Positions 47,586-58,736 of a stretch of 64,000 nt of DNA are shown here, piece after piece. The notes beneath the pieces are model-generated. The model was not told where the DNA came from, ran no database searches, and saw only the letters and a program-made list of their open reading frames with translations. Both the position numbers and the translations under genes were made by a program. Positions within the stretch are counted from its first letter, which is position 1. Each line of letters starts with the position of its first letter. Origin of the DNA: Membranipora membranacea (lineage: Eukaryota > Bryozoa > Gymnolaemata > Cheilostomatida > Membraniporidae); contig OU612067.1 in NCBI GenBank assembly GCA_914767715.1, forward strand, positions 28,372,162-28,436,161, read 5' to 3'.

Positions 47586-49431
47586 GAGGACACAAAATGG
47601 TCTTGCTTATACTTGTTTTATGCAATACTCTGTAAATAAAGTTGGCTTTTATTTTTTGTTTCAGGTGAATCACCATAGTTTTTGAATGCTGTGTACAATT
47701 CTTGGACGATTCAACAAAATTCCGCTCTGCAATTCAGGATGTGCCAAATTTCTGGGGACGCAAACAACTCTCACCATCCGATAATTACACTGTTGGGTGA
47801 GAGTATCATGAGTCGAGCAAGCTTGACAGATTTTGTATATTATTTTTTAGATTTTAGTTTTGTCAATGAGACCTCTGACTTGGTGAATGGAATGTGACAC
47901 AAACAGAAATGAGTTTCACCTGAAAGCTGATTTCGCGATCAACAAGATAGTTTTAATTATTTGTTGACAAAAAAAATTAACTCTGATATTAACCATCATC
48001 ATCCCCACGACAATATTAGAATTGAGAGTGACTTTTGAGACAGGGATAATGGGGCGATGTCTATTCATAGAATGTTTATGCCCGGTACTTTATGAGCTGA
48101 TCGAACTTGTGAGACAGCTCCTATGCTAAAGACAAAACGTAGCAATGGACTGATTAATTACTGACAATATAGGATCACATAAGTCCAAAATACAATACTA
48201 CCATAATCAATGATAAAAGCAAGATATACTTCATCTTACTCTCAGCCTATCGATTTCATTGGAATTTTCGACAGATTTACCGAATCATTTAGAATAACAG
48301 TAGTTGTGTCCCCGCTTACTTAAAGGACGTTACTCCAAACTCAATGTGTACATCGCAACACTACATGGTTTGAAGCAAAGAACTTCTTGAGCTGAACCTC
48401 CTGGAATTCTCATAATAAATATTATGCATTGCAGGAGTGTTCTTAACATGCCTTGTTAACAAGATAGTAATATAAGATAACAATGCAAGGACTTTGATTA
48501 ATATCGATAATTATTCGGGCTCAGCAGTTTTTTTGACTCGCCTTTACATGAGCAACGGTTGTTTGCTAATAATTATTCCTATTAGGATTCCTATAGTCAA
48601 TAGTTTTGTTTTTGAAAAAAAGTACATAAAGTTAGTGTAATAATTTTAGTAAGTATGGTAGATCATACCTTACGGTAGGCAAATAATCTAAATCACACTT
48701 ATTGTACACAAAAGCCAAATGTCATGTAGAGATAACTTAGTACTTAGATCAGTATTTTCAGCTTTTTAGCTTACTAGAAATATAACCAATGGTAAGTTAA
48801 TGCTGATATACTAGTAATTATGTCCCTTTTTATTATAGTAGTTATTCGATATGCGGTGTTTTGTGCGTTGATAATTGAATGAATGAGAATTAAGAAAGGC
48901 TCAATTCCAATATAGTTCTACAGATTAGCCAGTCTGCTCTAGGGGTAGAATAGATCTTTAGCATTGATGCCAATGAAATATCCTGGCAGTCAGCTGCAAG
49001 TGAAGTTTCCAATATTGCTCTTTATTTAGATAATATTTTGTTCTACTTGCTTTCATAGCTTAGATTTTGCTGTGCATGATATTTTTTGTTTGTTGTATTG
49101 TCTTTTATCGCAATATAATATTCATACAGGTATCCAGTAACTAGGGAATGGATAATATCGAGTTACAGGGGACTCATTGAACAAAGTTTTTCTCTTCTTT
49201 TTCCCACTATAATTTTAAAAGTGATTCAGTGAGTGTCAGTTTCGAAAGAGGACAGAAAATAATAAAAAAATATATCATATTCTTCTTATATCAGTGATAG
49301 GCCATCGAATTCTTAAAAATAGTGTGTTTTTTATGTAATATCAGGCCTATATTGCACTATTATTTATTTTGTATTCTATATATAGAGAGAACCTATGGGA
49401 GATATACGTCAAATTTCGACGGCTTTAATAC

Positions 49432-49745
49432 ATGAATATAGGAGTTGTTCTTTCAAAGCCTATGAAGGCATAACTCAAAATTGTACCTTTCTGTAGCCTG
49501 CTGTAGCTAGGGACCAACAAACTCCCTGCTGTCGCATGTTTGAAATCACATTGGCTAGTTATTAGCATAGACCTTATATACAAGATATAGCATATTGAGT
49601 CTATAGTTTCTTCAAACAGTCTTTTTGGTTAAAGGATTCCAAGATTATCTGGATTAGATCGCAGATTAGAACTTAGATCGCACACCAGTTTCAGTAAGGG
49701 ATTCAGGGTTTAGATTTAAAATTGGAACCATTTACAATCCATTCT
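49432..49745 (+). repeat. Dispersed AGTTGTGC repeat, uninterrupted copy
   Basis: It matches 60690-60811 in its first part (GCATAACTCAAAATTGTACC, CTGTAGC, AAATCACATTGGCTAGTTAT) and 61397-61575 in its second part (GTCTTTTT, GGATTCCAAGA, GATTTAAAATTGGAACCATTT). It therefore shows the repeat before the insertion that splits the 60.7 kb copy. The head contains a hairpin (GAGTTGTTCTTTCAAAGCC / GGCATAACTC). Class unknown. Confidence 0.75.
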
Positions 49746-51301
49746 CCTGGGCCCGGTTTCAATCAGAACAGTCACTGGAATTGGTCAATAAATTCTTGCG
49801 GCCTGATTGACTAACTGGTTGCTCCTCGAATCCTGAAAGAAGAATAAAACATAAGTTATCTAGGACTCCCAGCACAAGGACCATCGCAGTAATTTGATGA
49901 CTCTTAGCTTTCTCACTGACCTAACACAATTTGGGTTATTCTTCAGGATAGGCAATAAAGAAAAACACAAGGAAAAATGTTATCCTGTAATGACACTGGA
50001 TTACAGTCAACTCATGGACATTCGATTAAGATGATATTTAGAACAAAAGGTCAATACAATAATCTTTTATTCTATTATTCACTGTTATAGGATTTATTGT
50101 AACATATAAGGTGAGGCAGAGGCAATAGGAATGTACAGTGTACCAACCAATCAGTGGGGGGAGGGGATGGAGAATGTGGGGGATGGCTGCTTTCTCCTGC
50201 TGGTACTGGTGATGATTGGATAAGTATTCGTCGTTATGTACTGAGATTCTGCAGACCTGTCGCTACTGATCTGTCTGGTAACATGTACATTATCATACAT
50301 CTACCATTTTCCTCATGCTACAAGGAAAATAATTGAAGGCGTGGTCAAAGGTTGGGAATATTACAAGAATTATGTTTTTTAAGAAAGCGATCAAGTGAAG
50401 ACATATATTATATTGCTGCATATAAATTTGATTCAGCTGAACCAAATAGACAAAAGTGTTAAATCGGATCATTTGTTTAAAAAAAAAGAACTATTGGGAT
50501 GTCACTCTAACTATGGGATGTAACGTTGTTTTGAGAACAGGCTCGAATTTTCAACATGCACACAGAGTCTTCAAAACCTCACTGATCCCGCATGCTAAAG
50601 GCTATAATTCCATACAGTTTAAACTCACCTTTTCCTAAGAAGAAGTGGGTCTCTCACATAAGTAGAACTGACAACATTGATCTTAGTGTAGACACAGAAC
50701 TAATCATATCATTTCATGTCTGTTTCTTCTCCTCTCACAGTAAAATACCACTCTGAGAGACGGTATTTTGTGCTTATTGTTATACATTGCATCCAATCTG
50801 GAACGATTTTAATAAGTGATCAAAAACCTGCAGAAAATCATACTGTTTTTTTTTATTCTCAGTGAGCAAACTTGGGAGTGAGTCGGCCTCATTGAAGGAG
50901 CAAGGCAGAATCTAGCTCCAAAATCCCCACTTAATCTTACTCAGATATTTTTCATCTCTTCGCATATAAGAAAATGGAACAATAATATCAAACCCAAGCC
51001 TTGCTACAAGATCTCCAGTACATAAGAGTTATAGTCTCACTTTGGAATGGAAGGATAACTGCACTCCATGATTTTCAATTGCCTCAAGGTTCACACGATT
51101 AAATATAATTATTAACCTGATAGCAAGAAGTCTCACCATAACCCTCATCAAGTAACATGGTGGAGAACCTTTGAAATCACGCTATAGCTCAGCAATTGAC
51201 AACTGAGTACACCCATATCATTGGTAAGATGCAATATTCAAAAAATTGTTACACTAACCAACCTTAGCATTAGCATTCCTGTTTGTCACTCAATCGAAAC
51301 C

Positions 51302-51398
51302 CATGGAACCTAGCCTAGCTGTCGGGGGTGGGTTGGTGGTGAGGGGAGGGTGAGGTGTCCCCCCTCCCCACCCACCCATGCCCAGGCTACATGGAACC
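51302..51398. mobile_element. 79-bp G/C-strand-biased hairpin insertion with 8-9 bp target duplication
   Basis: CATGGAACC is repeated exactly at 51302-51310 and 51390-51398. The insert begins TAGCCTAGCTGTCGGGGGTG, continues through G-rich GGGTTGGTGG and GGGGAGGG, and returns as CCCCTCCCCACCCACCC and CCCAGGCTA. The G-rich arm has several runs of three or more G and could form a G-quadruplex as well as a hairpin. The termini match the 41738-41783 hairpin. Confidence 0.85.
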
Positions 51399-52124
51399 CA
51401 TGCTACTCAAAAGTGGATCATTAAATCGTTGAAACTTGAAAGCAGATGAGGCTAATAGTGATAGCTGATACTCTGTGCTGCCACTTCAGCTTTGTTAGTA
51501 GGCTTACAACGATCAGTGAGATATCAACAGAATAACCAGCCATTGAGCGGAACCGTAAAAGCTCACCTATTTGTGGTCATCTTGTTCGGTAATAAGAGTT
51601 TAAATTACCGCTCATGTACAAATAAGTGAGCAGGGTCATGTAAAGATTCTTCTCATTCAGTGATTGTCGGACCTGTAACCTGAGACATGGTGAAGTAGTT
51701 AGGTGATGCACATGGTCAGAACGTCCGCTACTTGTATTGTTGGGATTGTGTACTCATGCTCAAATGACAATAGGGAGAATTAGCCATAATAACACAATGG
51801 CTTATGTTATTCTTAAAGTCAGCAAGCCAAGGCAGTTCCGGGGGGATCATCTAATAAAGAACCTCTAAAATCACTATCTGATTGTTCTTAGTTGTGTGAG
51901 CAAGACTTGCGAGGGGTCTCGTTTGCTCCCAAATTGCTTACTCATTAATGGAACTATAATATACATCGAGTGAACAATTTGGGAACAAATTCATCTGATA
52001 GAAAGACCAAATGATTGAGGATTCGTAAGCAATAATGGTAGAAGGATGGCAATGCTGTGAAATGATGTTGGTATCATTTGTTCCGAACAAAGCTTTTCCA
52101 GACAGGCTAATAATGTAAACCCAC

Positions 52125-52208
52125 CTTTTGATGATTTCTTTGAAAAGGCCCTTCCTCTCCTGCTTTTTTGCCAGCTTCTGACTGATGAAATTTCTGGAGC
52201 CATTGTCA
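52125..52208 (-). CDS. Possible single exon, gene unknown
   Basis: On the minus strand an 84-nt segment sits between an acceptor (CCTCACAG) and a donor (AAAAG|GTGGGT) and encodes NGSRNFISQKLAKKQERKGL followed by FKEIIK. The composition (Lys/Glu/Arg-rich, amphipathic) looks coding and helical, and phases at both ends are compatible (2-2). I found no neighbouring exon that completes it. It could be chance, or an isolated exon of a gene with large introns. Confidence 0.25.
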
Positions 52209-52639
52209 CTGTGAGGTTTTTTTGTAGAGTGCTTTGCAATGCAACTGAATTTGGTTGGGATTATGTCGACATACTGAAAATAAAAGAACAATATTACCAT
52301 GAGAATGTGAGTCACCAGCAAGCAGCAAGAAACACAATTGACGTCAGCGGAGATCATAGACTTAATAATATGATAATTTATATTAAATCTATCGTGGAGA
52401 TGCAAAAGCATTATTGGTCTTGGTACTAACATGCAACAACATCAAGCAACTTGACTTACATTGGTTTAAATGAGCTACGAGTGCTTAATGCTTAAACACT
52501 AAGTGTCGTTGTGCAATAACTCCATTGTGCCTAACTGGTGACAGCTACCTTATATTATACCAATACACAGTTGATTATAAGGTTGATCAAAGGTTGATTA
52601 AAAGGTTGATTAAAATCAGATGTCTTATCACTCTCCCAT

Positions 52640-52826
52640 CCCGAGGCATGGGCGGCGAAATATTAGTGCACTATTATTTGCTCTCTGTTTGCAGGCAGGT
52701 CGGAGCACACCTGGGGGCCAACCAATCCCAGTAGAAGATGGACTGCAGTGGGATTCAAACATACGACCTTCAACACTTGCGTGTTGAAGTCCAGCGCTCT
52801 AACCAACTGAGCCACCTCCTACAGTG
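52640..52826 (-). mobile_element. tRNA-derived SINE
   Basis: On the minus strand from about 52824: AGGAGGTGGCTCAGTTGG (a very good A box), GTTAGAGCGCTGGACTTCAA, an extended arm (CACGCAAGTGTTGAAG), and GTTTGAATCCCACT (B box with one change). This is a tRNA-like head with a long variable arm; the body continues to about 52640 through CCAGGTGTGCTCCGACC. The head is too altered for an acceptor stem, so a SINE rather than a tRNA gene. Confidence 0.65.
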
Positions 52827-54696
52827 TTTATTGGCTTATTTTTTACTATGAGGTATCCTTTACATGGAATTGGGCAGCCAAAATATTAAACCTAGCCTGC
52901 CCAGTCTATATTACACCCTCAAACACCTGTTCAAAAGATATAATGGCAAATTAACTATAAAGCAAAACTGTCTTAGTGGTGATGCTAGGAATAGAATGAG
53001 ACCATAAACTTATAGGTTTCTCTATATGTTGATGAATGAGACCATTTGCAAGTAAATCGCCAAGACTGGTATCATAACCTTGATTATAATGTTTTTACCA
53101 AGCACAGGTTAGCAGCTGAATAGTCTTGGCTTCTCAGGCTTCTGTAGACTAAGAAACACATACTGGTTTTGGTTCAGAGGTCTTGATGTCAGATGCGTTG
53201 TAACAACTGTAGTTGCAAACTCTCTGCTGCTGCTGCAAGTGATAAAATAAATATAGTTATATAGTAGACTATATAGTGGCCGTTACAATCAAGAGGAGAC
53301 ATACGCTTGCTTTTAAACTTGCAACCAGCAGTAAATATAGCTAGTATGAGATAACAAGACCAACAGTAAAGTGTTAGCATCGTCATTATCCAACTAATAA
53401 ACACAGGTAATCAATCTAGTTAAAGTCTAAAAAAGAATACTCACCATATCGCAGCTTGCTCCAGCAGCTAATCAGTTTTGCTGTTTACTTCAACGTGCAA
53501 AATTCTGTGCAATATATTATATTGCAGCAGCAGACTAACAAGATTTGATTTTTGTTTCATGGCATAGCTAGTTAAAAAAATGTTATGACATTGAGTCGTC
53601 CAATTGTGTAACACTCTGCTCTTGTTTCAATAAAATTTTTAATTATTGCAAACTATAGAGTTGTCCTCCTCTACAACGGCAGGGCTGGTTTATATTTGGG
53701 CACGGAGTAGTAATCCTGTTAAATTATTAAAATTTCTAACTTGATATTTATTTTCAACATTCAAATTTGGAAGCAGAACACCATTACGCATCAAATTATA
53801 AAATACAACATTTGTGGTGTTTGCTACTTTAAGCCGAAGGGGACCATTTCTAATGCTAGCCAGATAATATTATATACTCCATATGACTTATAATTTATGA
53901 TACTATAATTCTTGCGGTACTAAAGCACCAGCATGACTACAAAATTTAAGTGTGTAGTTTTTAAATGAAAATCTGTTAGGATGGATAAATGAGAGGAGCT
54001 GGGCTACCAAACACCCTCCTCACAGATAAACATCACTTTGAAATCCATGGAGTACAATCTTTTCTGATCATTTTAATCTGGGTTCCATCTAGTTTAATTT
54101 TCAAATATAGTTCACTGGACAAGCTTATTGTGGAACACATTTTGGTGAATGCTTTAGTAACACCTATAGCAATTTCCACTCTTTTGCAAAAGAAAATTAA
54201 CTCAACAGCGAAACGGTAGCTTTGATATTGTAATCCGAACTTCATAATGATGTTGCCACCATGTCACCATTTAGGAAGTGACAGGAGGCCGAGTTGACTT
54301 ATCTAATGACATATAATCAACTTCATGTGCAATAGGTATTAAAACATGGGATAGTTTTTGTCAGCTAACGGAGTTTCAACCTGGGGAGAGAAGAATGGGT
54401 AAATGATTGATTATTGTAAGTTGTTGTATTTTGCCCAATTGAAGTAAAAGAGAAAGGGAAAAGAATGTGAGAATGAATTGATTATTACCATCACTTTTCT
54501 TGAAATGATTTTCCATAGCTGCTGACGGGCATACAATGCTCAAGCTAAAGTGTTATCTTGACACATTTCAGGTTTCACAAGGAGGTTTTGGTGAACATCA
54601 AGAGGTTATATCACCCAATTTAATTTTGATGGGTTATCGGCCCAGTTCAAACCTCTGTAATTTCAGTCAGTCATCACTGGTCTCTGCGCACATCAA
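52827..54696. other. Gene-free stretch
   Basis: No supported genes. The minus-strand frame at 53189-53404 is hydrophobic with a KFKSKR cluster but has no ATG context or splice support. The plus-strand frame at 53989-54219 is unremarkable. The 3' end of the minus-strand zinc-finger gene lies at the right edge. Confidence 0.4.
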
Positions 54697-56184
54697 TTAG
54701 TCTAGTTGTTCTGCTGCTTCAGAGTCAGATGGATGTTTACGTTTGACATGTGAGAAGATAGAAGATCTGTGTGCTGCTTTGTAATCACAGTGTTTACATT
54801 TGTATGGTTTCTCTCCGCTATGGATTCTGTCGTGACTAATAAGGCCCCATTTATCTGAGGTCGCATAGCTGCATTGAGAACATTTAAATGGTTTCTCAAT
54901 CCCATGAGTTAGTTTGTGCTTTGTTAGCTGTGGGTTTAGAGCAAAAGTTTTCCCGCACAAGTCACACAAGTAAGGCTTTTCTCCGATATGCTTTTTAAGG
55001 TGAACCTTGAGATTTTTTGGATGAGCCGATTTAAAATCGCAGTCCGGATATGTGCAGATGTGAGATTTTTCTGTAGCATGTGAATTCCTATGATGGGTCA
55101 TTGCACCACTATGTGGAGTGGTATAGGGACAATGCCAACAAGTGTAAATCTTACGAGTTTTGGATGTTTTGTAGACTTGGTAGCTTCGGCGGTTTCTAAG
55201 CTGTGCTTTAGTCAAAGCTTGAATGGGATTGGCAGCAAACGGATTAGAAACAGTTGCTTTTAGACTACCTGCAGTAGCGTCAAGATTTTCACGTTTTCCA
55301 TAATGCTTATTTTTGGTCCCAGCATTATTACCCTTGCACGCTAGCTTGGGTTGATCACCTGCCAGCATTGGTAATGGCTTGTATGCTGGTCCGATTTGAA
55401 CATCACTTTCAACTGGTTTAACTTCTTTAGGAAGAGGCATGGGCTCTGTGCTATTGTCATGTACAGCATCAGATGAGTTATTTGTAACATTTGATGCTTG
55501 TCTATCAGGCCGCCGAACTGGTGTGTGAATAATTTCATGGTTCCTTTCCATGGTATAGTTCTTTTGTCCGATAGCAAAGCTACATTTAACAAAACTCTTC
55601 TTCTCCACTAATAACCCTTCATAAGCAAACGAAATGCTTACCAAGTGTTCATCACTGAGTTTTGAGTTGGATACTGATGAAGTCAGTGAAGGCATATCAA
55701 CTTTGATCTGTGGTATCAAAATATCCATAGTTATCCTAGTATAAGATTCATGAGCAATCGTGTGACTTTGGTGAGGTTCAAAGTCCGTGTCACTAACTCC
55801 GTCAGAACAACTATTCAATAGTTCGTCTGTGCTATACAGTACATTCTCTGCTGCTAAATCAGGCATGATCTCAGCACTATCTTTCTCTTGGCCTTTCATT
55901 ACAACAGTTTCTATAGTTTTGTGACATTTGGAGTGAGGCACCTTAATGCCATTTGCATCATACACTTCAGACGATGTAGTTTGATTGCTCTGATAAGGCA
56001 CTTCATCTACAGACCATGCATCAGAGATGACTGGGCCATCATATTTGTTATCTGTAACAGATGATATCAATAGATCCGGGGGCTGTAGGTTACTAGTATT
56101 TTGTTCATGGGAGCTTGATGTAACAGGGTTTTTACATTGCTTCATGCTTTTTCTAGACTGAGGTGCAGCCAACCCATCACTCAT
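54697..56184 (-). CDS. Five-finger C2H2 zinc-finger protein
   Basis: An intact 495-residue frame in one exon. Residues 1-340 are polar and disordered, rich in Ser, Asp and Glu. Five consecutive fingers follow: residues 347-369 (YTCWHCPY), 375-399 (HICTYPDCDF, C-x4-C), 405-427 (YLCDLCGKTF), 433-455 (FKCSQCSY) and 461-484 (YKCKHCDY, H-x4-H). Linkers of the GEKP type lie between several of them. This is a typical DNA-binding transcription-factor layout. The finger style (CxxCxY, AAH) resembles the six-finger module at 14127, so the two may be distant paralogues. ATG 56184 has an in-frame TAG 15 bases upstream. Upstream, 56361-56174 is an open exon-like stretch in another frame (acceptor TTGTTTCCAG, then EHRTASLNTEGSTPLLRKI) whose stop overlaps the start of this frame; it may be a 5' exon with an overlapping uORF, or a frameshift. 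Confidence 0.85.
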   Translation of the reverse strand: MSDGLAAPQSRKSMKQCKNPVTSSSHEQNTSNLQPPDLLISSVTDNKYDGPVISDAWSVDEVPYQSNQTTSSEVYDANGIKVPHSKCHKTIETVVMKGQEKDSAEIMPDLAAENVLYSTDELLNSCSDGVSDTDFEPHQSHTIAHESYTRITMDILIPQIKVDMPSLTSSVSNSKLSDEHLVSISFAYEGLLVEKKSFVKCSFAIGQKNYTMERNHEIIHTPVRRPDRQASNVTNNSSDAVHDNSTEPMPLPKEVKPVESDVQIGPAYKPLPMLAGDQPKLACKGNNAGTKNKHYGKRENLDATAGSLKATVSNPFAANPIQALTKAQLRNRRSYQVYKTSKTRKIYTCWHCPYTTPHSGAMTHHRNSHATEKSHICTYPDCDFKSAHPKNLKVHLKKHIGEKPYLCDLCGKTFALNPQLTKHKLTHGIEKPFKCSQCSYATSDKWGLISHDRIHSGEKPYKCKHCDYKAAHRSSIFSHVKRKHPSDSEAAEQLD

Positions 56185-56480
56185 CGTTTTCTTCTAGGTT
56201 GGCAAAAGAAACTTTATTAGTAGTCAGAGTCTCTATATCAGATGTTTCAAGACTAGTTGATTGAGTGGTAGTGTTTCTTTTGTCATTCCAGTCAGTGGGG
56301 AGGGTGATTTTCCTGAGCAAAGGGGTAGAGCCTTCTGTGTTCAACGAAGCTGTTCTGTGTTCTGGAAACAATAAAACTATCATCAACCCGAGCATGTACC
56401 AAGCTCCAAGGGGATGGTTGTATAGGTATAATAGATAGGGCCACTTAGACAGTAGTAGTTCTACTAATCCATATCTAAAA

Positions 56481-56511
56481 CTCTCTCTCTCTCTCTCTCT
56501 CCCTCCCTCCT
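56481..56511. repeat. (CT)n microsatellite grading into CCCT
   Basis: About ten CT units followed by CCCTCCCTCC. It lies 120 bases from the putative 5' exon of the zinc-finger gene. Polypyrimidine tracts of this kind are common near promoters, but I see no other promoter element. Confidence 0.85.
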
Positions 56512-57189
56512 ATGTGTGCCTTTTTTAGTGCACTGAAAGGACAGAAGTAGCAGCAGCAGAAGCAGCAGCAGCAAAGCATGTTCACACAAAAGTTTCCTGA
56601 AACTACTAAGCAGTGCCACTGGGGCAGGGCAATAGCTCTGCAGTTTTTTTGCAGAACATTCTGACTGACTATGTAGTTAGAGTTTGCAAATTCGTTCAGG
56701 GATAGGAGCACTATGGTTTGCTCATTGATGAACTGAAGATTGAGATGACCAAGTCTTTAAATTACCCATAGCTGGCATTGAAAATATTATTTGATGCACA
56801 CTCAGGACGTATCGTCCTCGATTTCTATTCAAAGACTGAGATCCATTATTGAACAACGGACATGTGTGTAAATATAAATACTTACTCTGAATCACTCCCT
56901 GATATCAACCCTCTGTTGTAATTCAAAGAACTTTTTCTCTCATTTACTGCAATAATGCAATATTGAAGCCCGTTTGTTTCTGTAAGGGTCGCTCAATCCT
57001 GTAAAAGAAGAGGTTGGGTTTGTAAACTTATGCTTGTTGATCCAAACCCATTTTTCACCAAGATGTGGGTCGGATGGCCTATTACAGACAAAACATCAAC
57101 ACAAAATATAATATTAACGTATATTAAAGCATACTTTGTTGACAAATAGGGATATTGACATGTTTTTTACAGCCAACTCAGCTACAACA

Positions 57190-57500
57190 AAAAGCCCTTT
57201 AGGATGGCCATTCCGCAACTATTGGTCGCCAGATACCCATCCGGATGGCTATTTTGCAATTGTAGGCTGGCAAATACTAAAACCCACTCTTATCTAATCC
57301 TATCCGGATGGCCATTTTGCAACTGGCAAATGACTGCCAGGCAACGAGTGAACATTTGCTGTAACAAACCCATCCAATCTTTGGTTATGAGGGTCTATTA
57401 CCTGTGTGCTTCAGCAACAACCCATTTGCCACCATTGTGTCTAGATGTATTTTGTGCAAGTGGATGCCAACCAGATGCCTGGATGGTAATTTAATGGACA
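57190..57500. repeat. Irregular GGATGGCCATTTTGCAAC repeats
   Basis: The core GGATGGCYATTYYGCAAY occurs at about 57202-57219, 57241-57259 and 57305-57322, separated by unequal, partly related spacers (GGCTGGCAAATACTAAAACC; CTGGCAAATGACTG). Later words such as GTGGATGCCAACCAGATG look like further degenerate copies. It is an old minisatellite-like array with no evident coding role. Confidence 0.6.
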
Positions 57501-57699
57501 CATTTATAGCACGATGGATGCCCAATAGGCTGCCTACTGACTATAACCGATACACTTCTGAAAATGAAACAGGCCAGCACAGCATATCACTTGCCTTGAA
57601 TGACAGTAGTTAGTAAGTAGAATGTGCCACAACATTAAGAGACTAAGATTTAGGGAGCAAACTCATTTATGGAAATTTATTTGTTTTCATTCAGTCACT

Positions 57700-58736
57700 G
57701 TCAGTCTTGATCATTTTCCAGCCAGTCATTGTTCAATCCTCTATGTTTGCCTATTTCCCGCTGGGGTGACTCTGGGTTTTTGGGGCGTGCAGTCCTTCTT
57801 GGCCGTAATCAGCTTTGAGTGGGGTTCACCTGCTCCTCTGTCGTCCTGCTAGTGGTCTGCCTGTCTAACTTGGGGCGCCGGCTGTGTGGAGTATTCCTAT
57901 CATAGGTTTGTTGTTGAACATGTACTTTGTACATGTATCTTTGAGTTGTCTTTTCTGTTCATACTACTAAGGAGTTACCATCACTCTACCCTGACCAAAT
58001 TCTAGCCTGTCTTGACAAGCGTTGTTCAAGCAAAGCTTGTTAAAGACAGGCTAGACAAACTCTTGCTGTGAGATTGCAGTTATCAAGCACTGGTTTCCCT
58101 TGATCTCTTGATGGCTGCCTGTTTGCAAGCGATTGGGAGTCGCTCATTAGGGCACCACCTAGGCTTGAATTTCTGCCATTATAATAAAGACAGTGCATAT
58201 TCAGCTAGTATTATTAGTGGCAGCTATTCGCTCAGCTTTGGCTTGTTCTTTTCTTATGCTTTTGATCAAAGCGTAGAATATCTTGGTATTTCCCTTTTCG
58301 CGCAATCATAAAGCAGTCTGCTTGTGTATCTAGTCTTGGCATATTCATGTTCTCTTATCACAATGTTTTGCAGCTGAGATACTTTTGCCAGGATGCAGTG
58401 GTTTTCTTGGTCTTAGAGGTCTTCCATGCTGCCTTCCTTCGAGCTATCAATCGTTTGATGCCGTGTCTCTGGTCATTCAGTCAAGATTCCATCTGCTTGT
58501 GACTTTCTTTTGTGGGACGTGTTTTTCAGTGTTCCTGATGATGGTGTGTTTGAGAGAGACCCACATGTTCTTGGTGTTATTTGATCCTTTCCAGTTCCTC
58601 TTTGACATCTTTGTTCATGTTATCAAAATCAGCTTTTCGATATTGGTAGTAAGTTCTATTCTTCATTTTACTTCCAAGGTGTACAACACCTTGATATTTC
58701 CACACAGTCTGGCCCCATAGTAACACAACTACCTTC
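57700..58736 (-). mobile_element. Decayed LINE linker region (between endonuclease and reverse transcriptase)
   Basis: On the minus strand from about 58720, with several frame changes, I read YQYRKADFDNMNKDVKEELE, then KHVPQKKVTSRWNL, WMTRD, RRKAAWKTSKTKK and a later RYSTLDQKHKK. This order (K-A-D-x-D, H-x-P-x-K, P/W-x-T-R, R-x-K-x-A-W) is that of the segment between the endonuclease and reverse transcriptase domains of L2/CR1-type LINEs. Neither catalytic domain is visible. A hairpin element is nested inside it at 58002-58054. Confidence 0.6.
58002..58054. repeat. AGCCTGTCTTG hairpin, copy 3
   Basis: CTAGCCTGTCTTGACAAGC, a loop of about 15 bases, then GCTTGTTAAAGACAGGCTAG. The longest and best copy of the family also found at 3750-3782 and 13556-13598. 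Flanks (ACCAAATT and ACAAACTC) are only half matched, so a target duplication is doubtful. The terminal TAGCCTG is shared with the TAGCCTGGGC hairpins at 41738 and 51311. Confidence 0.8.

Larger units (their letters stand above)
47586..52124. other. Long gene-free region
   Basis: About 4.5 kb with no recognisable gene on either strand. Short open frames at 47682, 50154 and 50456 have no domains. It contains the dispersed repeat at 49432-49745 and the hairpin at 51302-51398. A GTCTCTCAGA-like inverted pair around 50745-50765 (TACCACTCTGAGAGACGGTA) is a small hairpin. Confidence 0.45.

Noticed and set aside
51938-52432. 164-codon minus-strand open frame as a whole
   Set aside because: Only the 84-nt splice-bounded core (52125-52208) looks coding; the rest is hydrophobic AT-rich text with no start context.
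52740-52826. Functional tRNA gene with long variable arm (Leu/Ser-type)
   Set aside because: The A box is excellent, but no acceptor stem pairs and a SINE-like body follows.
53189-53404. Possible small membrane protein on the minus strand
   Set aside because: Hydrophobic composition is expected by chance in AT-rich DNA; no start context, no neighbouring exon.
57404-57613. Cysteine-containing plus-strand frame
   Set aside because: It arises from the GGATGGC minisatellite-like repeats; no conserved spacing of the cysteines.
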